This document shows, one piece after another, positions 45,515 to 54,685 of a stretch of 64,000 nucleotides of DNA. The position numbers and the translations under genes are program-made. The stretch is from NCBI RefSeq assembly GCF_030116705.1, contig NZ_JAOTIK010000001.1:558001-622000 (forward strand), given 5' to 3'. The stretch is from Streptomyces sp. ML-6 (GTDB lineage: Bacteria > Actinomycetota > Actinomycetes > Streptomycetales > Streptomycetaceae). Numbering within the stretch: the first letter of the stretch is position 1; every line of letters starts with the position of its first letter. The notes beneath the pieces are model-generated. The model did not search any database. It was not told the DNA's origin and saw only the letters and a list, made by a program, of their open reading frames with translations.

Positions 45515-48500
45515 GTGCCTTCGTCCTCAAGACTCTCTTCGGTAGCGGCCGGCCCACCGGACCGCACCTCCCCCGGTCCGCACACCGGTACGGTGCACGG
45601 GATGTTCGCGCGGCAGGCGGTCCTGCGCCCGGACGCCCCGGCCGTCCGCTCCACGGAAGGGGAGCAACTGACCTACGCCGAGCTGCACCACCGGGCGTGC
45701 GGGCTCGCCTCGCGTCTGCGGGCCGCCGGCGTGGGCCCGGAGCAGTACGTCGTCGTCCGCATGCGACGCGATCCCGCCTTGGTCGCGACCCTCCTCGGCA
45801 TCATGCAGACGGGAGCCGCCTACATCGCCGTGGACTGGAACTGGCCACCTGCACGGGTGCAGCACATCATCGACACCGCCGGGGCCCATCTGCTGACCGG
45901 GCCGGGAGAGGAGTCCCTCTTCCCGCTGCTGCCGGCCGCGGGCCGGAGCCGGCTGGCACCGGACTTCTCCTCGTCCGGCACAGACACGGACTCCCTGCCC
46001 GAGGTCGCAGGTACCGCGCCCTGCACCGTCTTCTTCACTTCGGGAAGCACGGGCGAGCCCAAGGGCTCGGTGACCGCACATCGAGCGATCGTGCACCGCT
46101 TCGCCGATGTCCCCTACGCGGACTTCGGGCCCGGCCGGGTGATTCTTCAGGCGGCGCCCGTCTGCTGGGACGCCATGACGCTCGAACTGTGGTCGGTGCT
46201 CATGAACGGCGGAACCTCGCTGCTGCTGGACCAGGACCGCGTCGTCACACCCCAGTTGCTGCGCGAGCTCGTCAGGACCGACGGCCTGGACACGCTCTGG
46301 CTCACCGCCGCCCTGTTCAACGCCGTCGTCGACGACGATCCCGGGTGCTTCTCCGGCATGCGGCAAGTGCTCACCGGCGGCGAGAAGCTTTCCCCACCGC
46401 ACATTCGCCGATTCCGGGAGGTGAACCCCGAGCCCAGGCTCGTCAACGGATACGGCCCCGTGGAGACCGCTGTCTTCGCCACCACACGGGACATCGCGGA
46501 CGACGACGCCGAGCGGTACGGTCAGATCCCGCTCGGCACGCCTCTGCCGCACACGTCGGTCCACGTGCTCACCCCGCAGGGCGTCCCCAGTCCCCCCGGG
46601 GAGCCGGGCGAGATCTGCATCGGCGGGGCGGGAACCTCCCTCGGATACCTGGGGCGGCCCGAGCTGACGCGCACGCACTTCGTCACACTGGCTTCGGGAG
46701 AACGGGTCTACCGCTCCGGAGACGTCGGCCGGTGGCATCGTGACGGTGTCCTCCTCTACGGGGGGCGCCAGGACCGGCAGGTGAAGATCCGCGGACAGCG
46801 TGTGGAGCCGGAGGAACTGGAACACTGCCTCGAAGGCATGGAGCGACTGCGGCGCGCGATCGTCACCGTCATCCGCGACCCGGGCGGGACGCCGACAGGT
46901 CTGGCGGCCCACTGCCTGGCCCCGGACGGCGTCTCCGTCGACGACGTGCACGCCGTCTGCGCGCGTGAACTGCCCCCTTACATGTGGCCGCGCCAGATCC
47001 TCTTCCATGACGCCTTCCCGCTGACCGGCACCGGCAAAGCGGATGTGCGGGCCCTTGAGCGCATGACCACCGCCGCGCGGGCCCGCCCGGTGCCGGCGGC
47101 GGCGGACGAGGGTTCCTGCGAGGGCCCGGTGGCGGCGTGTCTGGCCGAGGCTCGGGAGCTGCTGGGCTGCGAACTCGCTCCGGACGACGACCTCGTCGCG
47201 CTCGGCGCAGATTCCATTCTCACCATGCGCCTGGTCAGCCGGCTGGCCAGGCGGCACATGTTGCGTATTCCGTTCCGCGCCGTCCAGGAGTGCCGGACTC
47301 CGCGGGCGATGGCGGCACGGGCCGAGCCGGTCGCCGCGGTGGTTCCGGCCGATGCGCACACCACCGAAGTCACCGACAGCCGTCTGGACCTCTGGCTGCG
47401 CGAGCAGTTCAGTCCCGGGGATCCGGCCCAGCTCATCGTGTCCGCATTCGAGACCCGTCCCGAGGTGGACCGCCGGGCACTGCGCACGGCACTCGACTCC
47501 CTCACGGCACGTCACCCGGCTCTGCGGACCGGCTATCGCTTCCGTGGCTCCCGCCTGCACACGGAGCCGCTGTCCGAGGCGGACATCCCGCTCAGGACCA
47601 CACCCGCCGCTCCGGGAAGCGCGGACGGCGCGAACCGGTGTCCCCCCGAGTGGCTCGCGCCGTTCGACCTGGCGCACGACGCACCGGCGCGCTGCTTCGT
47701 CACACCGGTCCCCGGCGGATCGAAGGTGACGCTGGTCATCCATCACATCGCCTACGACGGCTGGTCCGAGCACGTCTTCCTCTCCGAGATCGGTGCCGCC
47801 TACGACGCGGCCCGCAACGGGGCCGGGGCCCCCTCCGCGACGGTGCGCACCGGCCACCGGCCGCCGCCGTCGGAGGCGGAACGCGAACGGGCACGCGCCC
47901 ACTGGCGTCGTCGCCTCGACGGGACCAGGCCGCTCGCCCTGCCTCCGGGCGACCCCGCGGCCGGACACCGGCTCGAGGAACAACGTCTGGAGGCATCGGT
48001 CACCGACGTCCAGCGGCTCCGGGAGATGACCGGTCGGGACCCGCACCTGGCCGCCCTGACCTGGTACGGCCTGGCCCTCCATCGGTTCACCGGCAGCGAC
48101 CGCTTCACCATCGGGTCGTACTTCGCGGGACGCGAGGATGCCGACGAGAACGCGATCGGCTACTTCGTCCGGCCGGTGCCCGTGACGCTCGACTTCCGGG
48201 GGAACCCGTCGCCCGGCGTGGTCGCCGCCGGGGCCCAACGGCACTGGGCGGATGCCATTGCCCAGCCCCCACTCGCTCTCGACGGCCTCTCGGATCTCGC
48301 GCCGCGCCCTCCGCGCTACGGGCTGCCCCCCGTCTTCCAGGCCGCCCTGGCCTTCCAGAACACACCGGAGAGCAGACTCCTCCTGGCCGGGCACGAAGTG
48401 CGGAGGATCGATGTTCCGCAGCCCGCGGCACCGATGCCGTTGGCGTTGCAGATCTGGCCGCGGCCGGACGGAAGCTGGGACGTACGTCTGCAGTGCGACC

Positions 48501-48577
48501 CGACGCTCGTCGGCCGTTCGGTGCTGCCCGACCTCGCCGACCGCCTCATCGACGAACTCCGCGCATCCCAACCATGA
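45515..48577 (+). CDS. NRPS protein A-T-C
   Basis: 1020 residues. The A domain (about 30-520) has a2 YIAVDWNWPP, a3 VFFTSGSTGEPKGS, a4 VCWDAMTLELW, a5 NGYGPVETA, a7 YRSGDVGRW, a8 QVKIRGQRVEPEE and a10 TGTGKAD. The T domain has ALGADSILTM (Ser near 566). The C-terminal condensation domain (about 625-1015) has intact HHIAYDG near 743. The manual code D-A-L-L-L-G-G-V-F-K is closest to branched hydrophobic codes such as Val (DALWIGGTFK); this is low-confidence. The C domain at the C-terminus implies it passes its aminoacyl or peptidyl group to a carrier on another protein. GTG start after AAGGAGA. Confidence 0.88.
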   Translation: MPSSSRLSSVAAGPPDRTSPGPHTGTVHGMFARQAVLRPDAPAVRSTEGEQLTYAELHHRACGLASRLRAAGVGPEQYVVVRMRRDPALVATLLGIMQTGAAYIAVDWNWPPARVQHIIDTAGAHLLTGPGEESLFPLLPAAGRSRLAPDFSSSGTDTDSLPEVAGTAPCTVFFTSGSTGEPKGSVTAHRAIVHRFADVPYADFGPGRVILQAAPVCWDAMTLELWSVLMNGGTSLLLDQDRVVTPQLLRELVRTDGLDTLWLTAALFNAVVDDDPGCFSGMRQVLTGGEKLSPPHIRRFREVNPEPRLVNGYGPVETAVFATTRDIADDDAERYGQIPLGTPLPHTSVHVLTPQGVPSPPGEPGEICIGGAGTSLGYLGRPELTRTHFVTLASGERVYRSGDVGRWHRDGVLLYGGRQDRQVKIRGQRVEPEELEHCLEGMERLRRAIVTVIRDPGGTPTGLAAHCLAPDGVSVDDVHAVCARELPPYMWPRQILFHDAFPLTGTGKADVRALERMTTAARARPVPAAADEGSCEGPVAACLAEARELLGCELAPDDDLVALGADSILTMRLVSRLARRHMLRIPFRAVQECRTPRAMAARAEPVAAVVPADAHTTEVTDSRLDLWLREQFSPGDPAQLIVSAFETRPEVDRRALRTALDSLTARHPALRTGYRFRGSRLHTEPLSEADIPLRTTPAAPGSADGANRCPPEWLAPFDLAHDAPARCFVTPVPGGSKVTLVIHHIAYDGWSEHVFLSEIGAAYDAARNGAGAPSATVRTGHRPPPSEAERERARAHWRRRLDGTRPLALPPGDPAAGHRLEEQRLEASVTDVQRLREMTGRDPHLAALTWYGLALHRFTGSDRFTIGSYFAGREDADENAIGYFVRPVPVTLDFRGNPSPGVVAAGAQRHWADAIAQPPLALDGLSDLAPRPPRYGLPPVFQAALAFQNTPESRLLLAGHEVRRIDVPQPAAPMPLALQIWPRPDGSWDVRLQCDPTLVGRSVLPDLADRLIDELRASQP

Positions 48578-48602
48578 ACCTCACCTGCCGGAAAGGGAAC
48601 TC

Positions 48603-50468
48603 ATGGCCAGCGACTCCCCCGCCGCAGCACATCGGCTCGACACCCTCCTGACCGCACGACTGCTCGAAGATCCCGGCCGTCCCGCGCTCGTCGACGGCGA
48701 CCGGACGCTGAGTGCGGGCAGCCTCCACACCCGGGCGGCTGCGGTCGCTCATGCCCTGCGCAGAGCGGGGGTGCGCCCCGGCGACCGGGTGGCCGTACGC
48801 ATGGAGCGGTCGGCGGAGTCCGTCATCGCCCTGCTCGCCGTGGTTCTTTCCGGCGGAGCGCATGTGGCCATCGACGTCAACGATCCCGTGGAACGGGTCG
48901 CGTACATGCTGGAGGACTGCCGGCCCCGGGTGGTGCTGACCGGGGAAGCCCATGCCGACGGGCTGGGCGACGTCCGCGGCACGCGGGTGCTCACCATCGA
49001 AGAGGCCGAGCGGGAAGACCCGGCCCGTTCCGGTCCTCCGCTCCGGCCCGTCGGGGATCTCACCGACGAGCCGGCGGTCGCGATCTACACCTCCGGTTCC
49101 ACGGGGCGCCCGAAGGCCTCGCTGATCAGTCACCGTGCCCTCACGAGGCGGCTGGCCTCCCTCCAGGGAACCCATCCCCTGGGCCCGGACGACCGGATGA
49201 TCCATCACACGGCCTACAGCTTCGACATGTTCCTCATCGAGGTGTACTGGCCGCTGCTGAACGGGTGCACCGTGGTGCTCGCCGAATCCGGTCGCCGGCG
49301 TGACGGCGAGTACCTGGCGGAGCTGATCCGGCGCCACTCCGTCACCACGCTCTACTGCGTGGTGTCACTGCTGGAGATCTTCCTGGAGGCCCAGCCGCCG
49401 GAACGGCGTTTCCCCACCCTGCGCCAGGTCCTCACCGGCGGTGAACCGCTGAGCCCCGAGCTCGTCCGCGAGTTCCACGGGCGGTGCGCGGCGACGCTCA
49501 CCAACCTCTACGGTCCGAGCGAGTGCACCATCTACTGCACTGCCTGGCTGTGCCCCCGGGATCCCGACCCCGACACGGTACTCATCGGGCAGGCCGTGGA
49601 GGAGACCCCGCTGTGGATCCTCGACGAGCAGGGCAGACCGGTGCCCGAGGGGGAACCGGGCGAGCTGTACATCGGCGGCACCGGGCTGGCCCTCGGATAC
49701 CTCAACCGGCCCGAACTGACGGAGGAACGCTTCCTGCCCGACCACCTCGGTGGTTCGGGAGGCCGCCTCTACCGCTCGGGGGACCTGGTCCGCTCCGTCC
49801 CCGGAAGGGGGCTGGAGTTCCTCGGCCGGGTCGATGAGCAGGTGAAGGTCAGGGGATACCGGATCGAACTCGGCGAGATCGAGGTGACGGCACGGCGTTC
49901 TCCCCTGGTCCGGCATGCCGCCGTCGTCGCGCGGGGGACGGGAAACGCGTCGCAGCTCGTGGCCTTCGTGGTCCCCCGGGAAGACTCCGTGGAGGATCCT
50001 GCGGAGTTCACCCGCCGGTTGCGCGAGGAAATGGGTGCCACGCTTCCCGCCTACATGGTGCCGACGGCCATCTCGCTGGTCGAAGGGCTGCCCCTGACGA
50101 AGAACGGCAAGCTGGACCGTCAGGAGCTGCTGGAACGGGCCGGGTCCGTGACGCCCGCCACCACCGCGCGCAGCGAACCGCCCGTCGGCGCCCTGGAGGC
50201 CACGGTCGCGCGGATCTGGTCCGATGTGCTCGAGGTACCCGCGATCGGGCGGACCGACGACTTCTTCGACGTCGGCGGCACATCGCTCAAGGTGATTCAG
50301 GTGGCACGGGGGTTGCGGGACGAAATCGGGGTGGACGTACCCGTACAGCTGATCTTCCAGCAGCCGACGCTGGACGGTTTCTCCGCGCTGCTGCGGGAAC
50401 ACCTCGGTTCGGCCGGCGCGGGAAACGACTTCGCGGCGGCCCCCGCGGGAACGAACGAGCAGCCGTGA
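48603..50468 (+). CDS. NRPS protein A-T
   Basis: 621-residue loading-type protein. Motifs: a2 HVAIDVNDP, a3 IYTSGSTGRPKAS, a4 YSFDMFLIEVYWPLLNG, a5 NLYGPSECT, a7 YRSGDLVRS, a8 QVKVRGYRIELGE, a10 KNGKLDRQ. The carrier has FFDVGGTSLKVIQVARGL (Ser near 560). The manual code D-M-I-C-L-G-L-I-Y-K keeps Asp235, so an alpha-amino group is expected, but the rest matches no code I know. It has no acidic residue for a basic side chain. The next gene overlaps its stop (GTGA), tying it to the aminomutase. It may start the chain or feed a C domain in trans. Confidence 0.88.
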   Translation: MASDSPAAAHRLDTLLTARLLEDPGRPALVDGDRTLSAGSLHTRAAAVAHALRRAGVRPGDRVAVRMERSAESVIALLAVVLSGGAHVAIDVNDPVERVAYMLEDCRPRVVLTGEAHADGLGDVRGTRVLTIEEAEREDPARSGPPLRPVGDLTDEPAVAIYTSGSTGRPKASLISHRALTRRLASLQGTHPLGPDDRMIHHTAYSFDMFLIEVYWPLLNGCTVVLAESGRRRDGEYLAELIRRHSVTTLYCVVSLLEIFLEAQPPERRFPTLRQVLTGGEPLSPELVREFHGRCAATLTNLYGPSECTIYCTAWLCPRDPDPDTVLIGQAVEETPLWILDEQGRPVPEGEPGELYIGGTGLALGYLNRPELTEERFLPDHLGGSGGRLYRSGDLVRSVPGRGLEFLGRVDEQVKVRGYRIELGEIEVTARRSPLVRHAAVVARGTGNASQLVAFVVPREDSVEDPAEFTRRLREEMGATLPAYMVPTAISLVEGLPLTKNGKLDRQELLERAGSVTPATTARSEPPVGALEATVARIWSDVLEVPAIGRTDDFFDVGGTSLKVIQVARGLRDEIGVDVPVQLIFQQPTLDGFSALLREHLGSAGAGNDFAAAPAGTNEQP

Positions 50469-51844
50469 ACCGGCGCATCGCGCAGCCGTACACATACCGC
50501 GGCACGCCCTTGGTGGAACCGGACTGGCGCCGGTTCCCCGGTTGGGGCAAGGTGACCCGGGCCGAATGGGAATCGCCGAACTGGCAGCGCAGGAACAGCG
50601 TGCGCAATCCCCGGCAGCTCCGCTCGGTGCTGGGTGACACCGTGGACGACTCGTTCTACACGGATCTCGACCGCGACCGTCTCCAGCGAGCCACGATGTC
50701 TCTGCTGCTCACACCCCAGATGCTGAACACCATGGCCGCGCGCGTCCCCGCCACGGGCCCCGGGAGTCTCACCGACGCCTTCTACGAAGATCCGGTCCGG
50801 CGTTACATGCTCCCCGTCTTCTCGGACCGCCGCGCGGACTGGCCCTCCCATCCCAGGGCCCGGCGCGACTCGCTGCACGAGCAGGAGATGTGGGCCGTCG
50901 AGGGGCTGACCCACCGGTACCCGACGAAGGTCCTGGCGGAGCTCCTCTCCACCTGCCCGCAGTACTGCGGGCACTGCACGCGGATGGACCTGGTGGGAGC
51001 CTCCACGCCCCAGGTGGACAAGCGCAGGTTCCGGACGGGGTCGCGTCCGCGTATGGAGACCATGCTCGGCTACCTGCGGCAGCACCCCGAGGTGCGGGAT
51101 GTCGTGGTGTCCGGCGGGGATGTCGCCAATATCGCCTGGCCACGGCTGGAGTGGTTCGTCGAACAGCTCATCGCGATCCCCGGCATCAGGGACATCCGGC
51201 TCGCTTCCAAGGCGTTGGTGGGTCTCCCCCAGTACTGGCTGAGCGGTGAAGTGCTGTCCGGGCTGGAGCGGCTCGCCAAGATCGCGGCCGGCCGCGGTGT
51301 GCAGATCGCGCTGCACACCCACGCCAACGCGGCCGCCTCGGTCACACCGCTCGTGGCGCAGGCAGCACGCGCCGTACTGGCTACGGGAATTCGGGACGTG
51401 CGCAATCAAGGGGTTCTGATGCGCGGCGTCAACGGGACCGCCGAGGAGGTCCTGGACCTCTGCTTCGCGTTGCTGGACGAGGCCGGCATCATGCCCTACT
51501 ACTTCTACCAGTGCGACATGGTTCCCTGCAGCGAGCACTGGAGGATGGCTCTCTGGGAAGCCCGCGACGTGCAGGACCGCATCATGGGATACCTGCCCGG
51601 ATTCGCCACGCCCCGAATCGTGTGTGACGTTCCGTACGTCGGAAAGCGTTGGGTGCACCAGGCGATCGGTTACGACCGTGTCAGCGGGATTTCCCACTGG
51701 GCGATGAACCACCACATAGCCGTGGAGGGGGGTTGCGCCTTCCCGAAGGAGGAACTCCACGAGTTCTACGATCCGATCCACACGCTGCCGACGGAAGGGC
51801 AGCTGTGGTGGGAGAAGCACGACGACGCGGTCCACACAAGTTGA
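50465..51844 (+). CDS. Lysine 2,3-aminomutase-family radical SAM enzyme
   Basis: 459-residue radical SAM and PLP-type aminomutase. The cluster motif is CPQYCGHC (Cys164, 168, 171; CxxxCxxC). The SAM-binding VVVSGGDVANI follows, then VGLPQYWLSGEVLSGLERLA and IALHTHANAAASVTP. The two Asp residues that hold the lysine epsilon-amine in lysine 2,3-aminomutase appear conserved: Asp351 in FYQCDM and Asp388 in IVCDVPY. This favours lysine (or a similar basic amino acid) over glutamate. The usual PGGGGK segment is changed to PYVGKR, so PLP or substrate contacts differ. Expected product is beta-lysine or a relative. It overlaps the A-T stop and precedes the ArgG-like gene. Confidence 0.87.
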   Translation: MNRRIAQPYTYRGTPLVEPDWRRFPGWGKVTRAEWESPNWQRRNSVRNPRQLRSVLGDTVDDSFYTDLDRDRLQRATMSLLLTPQMLNTMAARVPATGPGSLTDAFYEDPVRRYMLPVFSDRRADWPSHPRARRDSLHEQEMWAVEGLTHRYPTKVLAELLSTCPQYCGHCTRMDLVGASTPQVDKRRFRTGSRPRMETMLGYLRQHPEVRDVVVSGGDVANIAWPRLEWFVEQLIAIPGIRDIRLASKALVGLPQYWLSGEVLSGLERLAKIAAGRGVQIALHTHANAAASVTPLVAQAARAVLATGIRDVRNQGVLMRGVNGTAEEVLDLCFALLDEAGIMPYYFYQCDMVPCSEHWRMALWEARDVQDRIMGYLPGFATPRIVCDVPYVGKRWVHQAIGYDRVSGISHWAMNHHIAVEGGCAFPKEELHEFYDPIHTLPTEGQLWWEKHDDAVHTS

Positions 51845-51865
51845 GATACCGGAGGCGACGCACCC

Positions 51866-53083
51866 ATGGTCAACCAGGCGAGAATACGCTCCTTCCGTGA
51901 CCTGGGCACGGAAACCGAGGCGCTGGACTTCCCGGTGGTCACACTCTTCAGCGGGGGCCTGGACAGCTCGTACCTGCTGTACCGCCTGCATGCGATCGGT
52001 TCTCCGGAGGTGCACGCCGTCAGTGTGGACATCGGCGACGAGGAGACCACCGACGAGAAGCAGCGGATCGCCGACCGATTCGGCGTCAAACTGCACATCG
52101 TCGACGGCCGGGACCAGTTCGCCGAAGAATACCTGAGACCGGCCATAGCCGCTCAGTCCGTCTATCTCGGCACGCACCCGATCAGCTCGTCGCTCAGCCG
52201 GCCCCTGATCGCAAGGATAGCCATGAAGGTGGCCGAGGAGATCGGAGCCCGCACGCTGCTCCATACGGCCAATCGATCGCAGAACACGCTTCGTCGGCTC
52301 AACGGCGCGCTCGGCCTGCTCGGATTCCCGGGAAATTTCGGAAGTCCCTACGAGCTCGAACCCGTGGACCGGGACCGCAAGATCGAGGAACTGGACCGTG
52401 CTGGGCTTCATGGTCTGTCCGGAAGATCGGTGAGCATCGACTCGAATCTGTGGTGCCGGGAGTTCGAGTCCGGCAGTCTCGACGACCCGGAGCACCACCC
52501 CGTGCCGGAGGACCTCTACCGCTGGACCCGTTCCGGACGGCCCGCCCCGTCCCCCGAGACCGTCCGCATCGGGTTCAGGGCCGGCACCCCCACCGAGGTC
52601 AACGGTCGCGAACTTCCGCTGGCGGAACTGATAACCCGGCTGAACCACCTCGTGGGAGCGCACGGAATCGGCCGCTTCAGCGGACTGGAGCATCTCGCGC
52701 AGGGCGAAAAGGTGCTCGAAATACGTGAGATGCCGGCCGCTTTCCTGCTGATGCGCACCGCGCGCCATCTGGAAACAGCCGTCCTGGAGGCCGAGACCAT
52801 CCGGGAAAAGATGCACATGGAGCAGATCTGGACCCGCGAAGCGCTGGAAGGGCGCTGGTTCGGCGAGCTGCGCCGGGCCGGCCAGAGTTTCATCGAGAGC
52901 TGCGCCGCGCGGGTCACCGGGGAAGTCACCTGGAGGCTGTCCTCCGGAACCGCCGAGACCTGTGGAATCCTGGCCGAGTCCCCGCGTTACATCAGGAGCC
53001 GGGAGGCCTGGGAGCGCAGCTGCGTGGAATCCGAGGTCGACGGTCACCGGAGCCCGTCGGGGCCGGTCCCGATCGTCCACTGA
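51866..53083 (+). CDS. Argininosuccinate synthase-like enzyme (ArgG paralogue)
   Basis: 405-residue PP-loop ligase. ArgG family features: P-loop LFSGGLDSS (27-35), LSRPLIARIAMKVAEEIGA, SIDSNLWCREFESGSLDDP (canonical SIDxNLxGRxxExGxLEDP), EDLYRWT, VRIGFRAGTPTEVNG, LNHLVGAHGIGRF and SFIESCAARVTGEVTWRL. The ArgG loop that binds aspartate, HGxTGKGND, is HTANRSQNT (133-141), losing the Thr and Asp. It should activate a ureido, carboxyl or similar oxygen by adenylation and join a nucleophile that may not be aspartate. It is last in unit C. No ArgH-like lyase is in the window. Start ATG after GGAGG. Confidence 0.88.
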   Translation: MVNQARIRSFRDLGTETEALDFPVVTLFSGGLDSSYLLYRLHAIGSPEVHAVSVDIGDEETTDEKQRIADRFGVKLHIVDGRDQFAEEYLRPAIAAQSVYLGTHPISSSLSRPLIARIAMKVAEEIGARTLLHTANRSQNTLRRLNGALGLLGFPGNFGSPYELEPVDRDRKIEELDRAGLHGLSGRSVSIDSNLWCREFESGSLDDPEHHPVPEDLYRWTRSGRPAPSPETVRIGFRAGTPTEVNGRELPLAELITRLNHLVGAHGIGRFSGLEHLAQGEKVLEIREMPAAFLLMRTARHLETAVLEAETIREKMHMEQIWTREALEGRWFGELRRAGQSFIESCAARVTGEVTWRLSSGTAETCGILAESPRYIRSREAWERSCVESEVDGHRSPSGPVPIVH

Positions 53084-53589
53084 CCCCGACGCGTACGGCC
53101 CGGCCCGGAACCCGCACTCGGGCACCCCGGAAGGACGGCACCCACCCCGGCCGACCACCGGGCCGGGCTCAACCGCACGAAAAGCCGGACCGGTCCACGT
53201 GCGCGCCGGTCGCCGCCGGCCGTTCGTACATCGCGGCACCCACGAAGGGCGCGCACCGGCACCCCGGGCTCCCGGCGGACCCCTCCAAGGACGCGCTTCG
53301 GTCAAGTCCTTGTCGCCCGCCCGTCGTCGGCGAGCTCCTGATAGCCATAAGGTTTCGGACACCCGGAGTCGAAATACCCTCCGGCTCCGGAGAGCGCCAT
53401 GCGGATGTCGCCCTTTGCAGTCCGTCCGTAACTTCTCGTCAACCATGCGGACCACCCTCGAAAAGGCCCCGTTACTAACAGGACCTTTATCAATGTTCCA
53501 GCAGGTCAGGCGGCCAGAACCGACATAAAACGGATACCCCCGAGATGAGGTCTCCCCAACCAGCACATCGTGGGCTTAACTTAGGTGCC
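53084..53589. other. Intergenic region at the right edge of the cluster
   Basis: About 500 bases without a convincing gene. A short hairpin (CTCCGG/CCGGAG) lies near 53388. The last 150 bases are less GC-rich and probably contain the promoter of the DUF6643-like gene. No strong terminator was found directly after the ArgG-like gene. Confidence 0.5.
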
Positions 53590-54072
53590 ATGACCTCCCC
53601 TCGCTCCACCTTCGGCGGTGGCTACTACGCCACCTCGTCGTTCCCCGAAACTCCGATCTACGACTCCCTGGTCGCGGAGCGGGGTACCCCTCAGATCGCT
53701 CCGATCCGAGTGCCTGCCGCCTATGACACCGGCAATGGTTATCTGCCGGCCCTCCCGGCGGCCCTGCCGGCTCTTCCCGCGGCACCCTCCCAGCCCGGTC
53801 CGTCGTACGGCTACCCGCAGCCGGCGGCCCAGCAGGGTTACGCGCCGATGCAGCCCGCCCAGCTGCAACACGCCCCGGCGCCGTACATCCCGCAGCAGCC
53901 CGCCGCGCCCCGCGGCGGCTACCAGCCGCCCCCGTCGCCGCAACAGCAGTACCAGCGGCCCGCACCGGGCACCGGGTACGAGGCGATGCGTCCGGCGGCG
54001 CCGCGCCCCGCCCCGGCCCCCTCGCCCCACGAGGACCCGTACAACCGCCCGTACCAGGGCCGGGGGTACTGA
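53590..54072 (+). CDS. Pro/Gln/Tyr-rich small protein, DUF6643-like
   Basis: 160 residues. The N-terminus MTSPRSTFGGGYYATSSFP and the segment PIYDSLVAERGTPQIAPIRVP match a conserved Streptomyces protein of unknown function (DUF6643). The rest is a low-complexity stretch of Pro, Gln, Ala and Tyr that is probably disordered. No signal peptide or helix is seen. It belongs to the conserved chromosome and marks the right border of the cluster. Confidence 0.75.
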   Translation: MTSPRSTFGGGYYATSSFPETPIYDSLVAERGTPQIAPIRVPAAYDTGNGYLPALPAALPALPAAPSQPGPSYGYPQPAAQQGYAPMQPAQLQHAPAPYIPQQPAAPRGGYQPPPSPQQQYQRPAPGTGYEAMRPAAPRPAPAPSPHEDPYNRPYQGRGY

Positions 54073-54685
54073 GCCGGCGGTCGCGCACGAACGCACGGGG
54101 TCGTCGTCGAGCCATGGGGACTCGACGGCGGCCCCGAGGTTCCGGCGGCGGACGGTCCGTCAGCCCGGCCCGTCGCGCGGGAACCCGCGAGGCGACCCCC
54201 GCACCGACCGGGTGAAGTCGCTCGCTCCTCGGCCTTCGGCGCCCGGAGCGGGCCGTACCGGGTCACGGCCTCCTCACACGGCGTCAGGTTCGGTTCGAAG
54301 GTGGAGTTCCGGACCGGTCCCGACGGCCGCGCCGCGCCGCACCCCATGGACGCCCGACCGCCCGCGCCCACGCGGTGCGGGCCGGTCCCGGGATGGCCCT
54401 GCTCACCGCCGGACCCGTCGAGGGCGGTCGCCGACTGGCTGTCCGGTCCATGACACCCAGGCGGTACGCCCGGATCGACCGGGCCCGGGCCGAGGCCGGT
54501 CCGGACCGGGGCAGGACCGGGACCCGCAGCTGATCACCTCCTGATCCGGACAACTCCCGCCCGCCGCGCGCGCTACGGTGGACCGGCCCGCCCGCTTTCC
54601 CGGCGGGGGCGCCCGGGGTCCGCCGTTGCCGGAAGACCGGTGGTCCGGGCATCACGCACGCACGAGGTGGGGGCACAACAGCGCC
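54073..54685. other. Intergenic region before the beta-helix/AAA+ gene
   Basis: About 610 bases with no convincing gene. It contains the perfect palindrome CCGGTCCGGACCGG (54496-54509), too compact for a normal hairpin loop. The region after 54560 should hold the promoter of the next gene. Confidence 0.45.

Noticed and set aside
16465..53083. Assignment to a known product such as streptothricin, capreomycin, negamycin, thiocoraline or althiomycin
   Set aside because: Single shared genes (aminomutase, interrupted A domain, ribosomal target) do not match the whole gene set; naming a product would be a guess.
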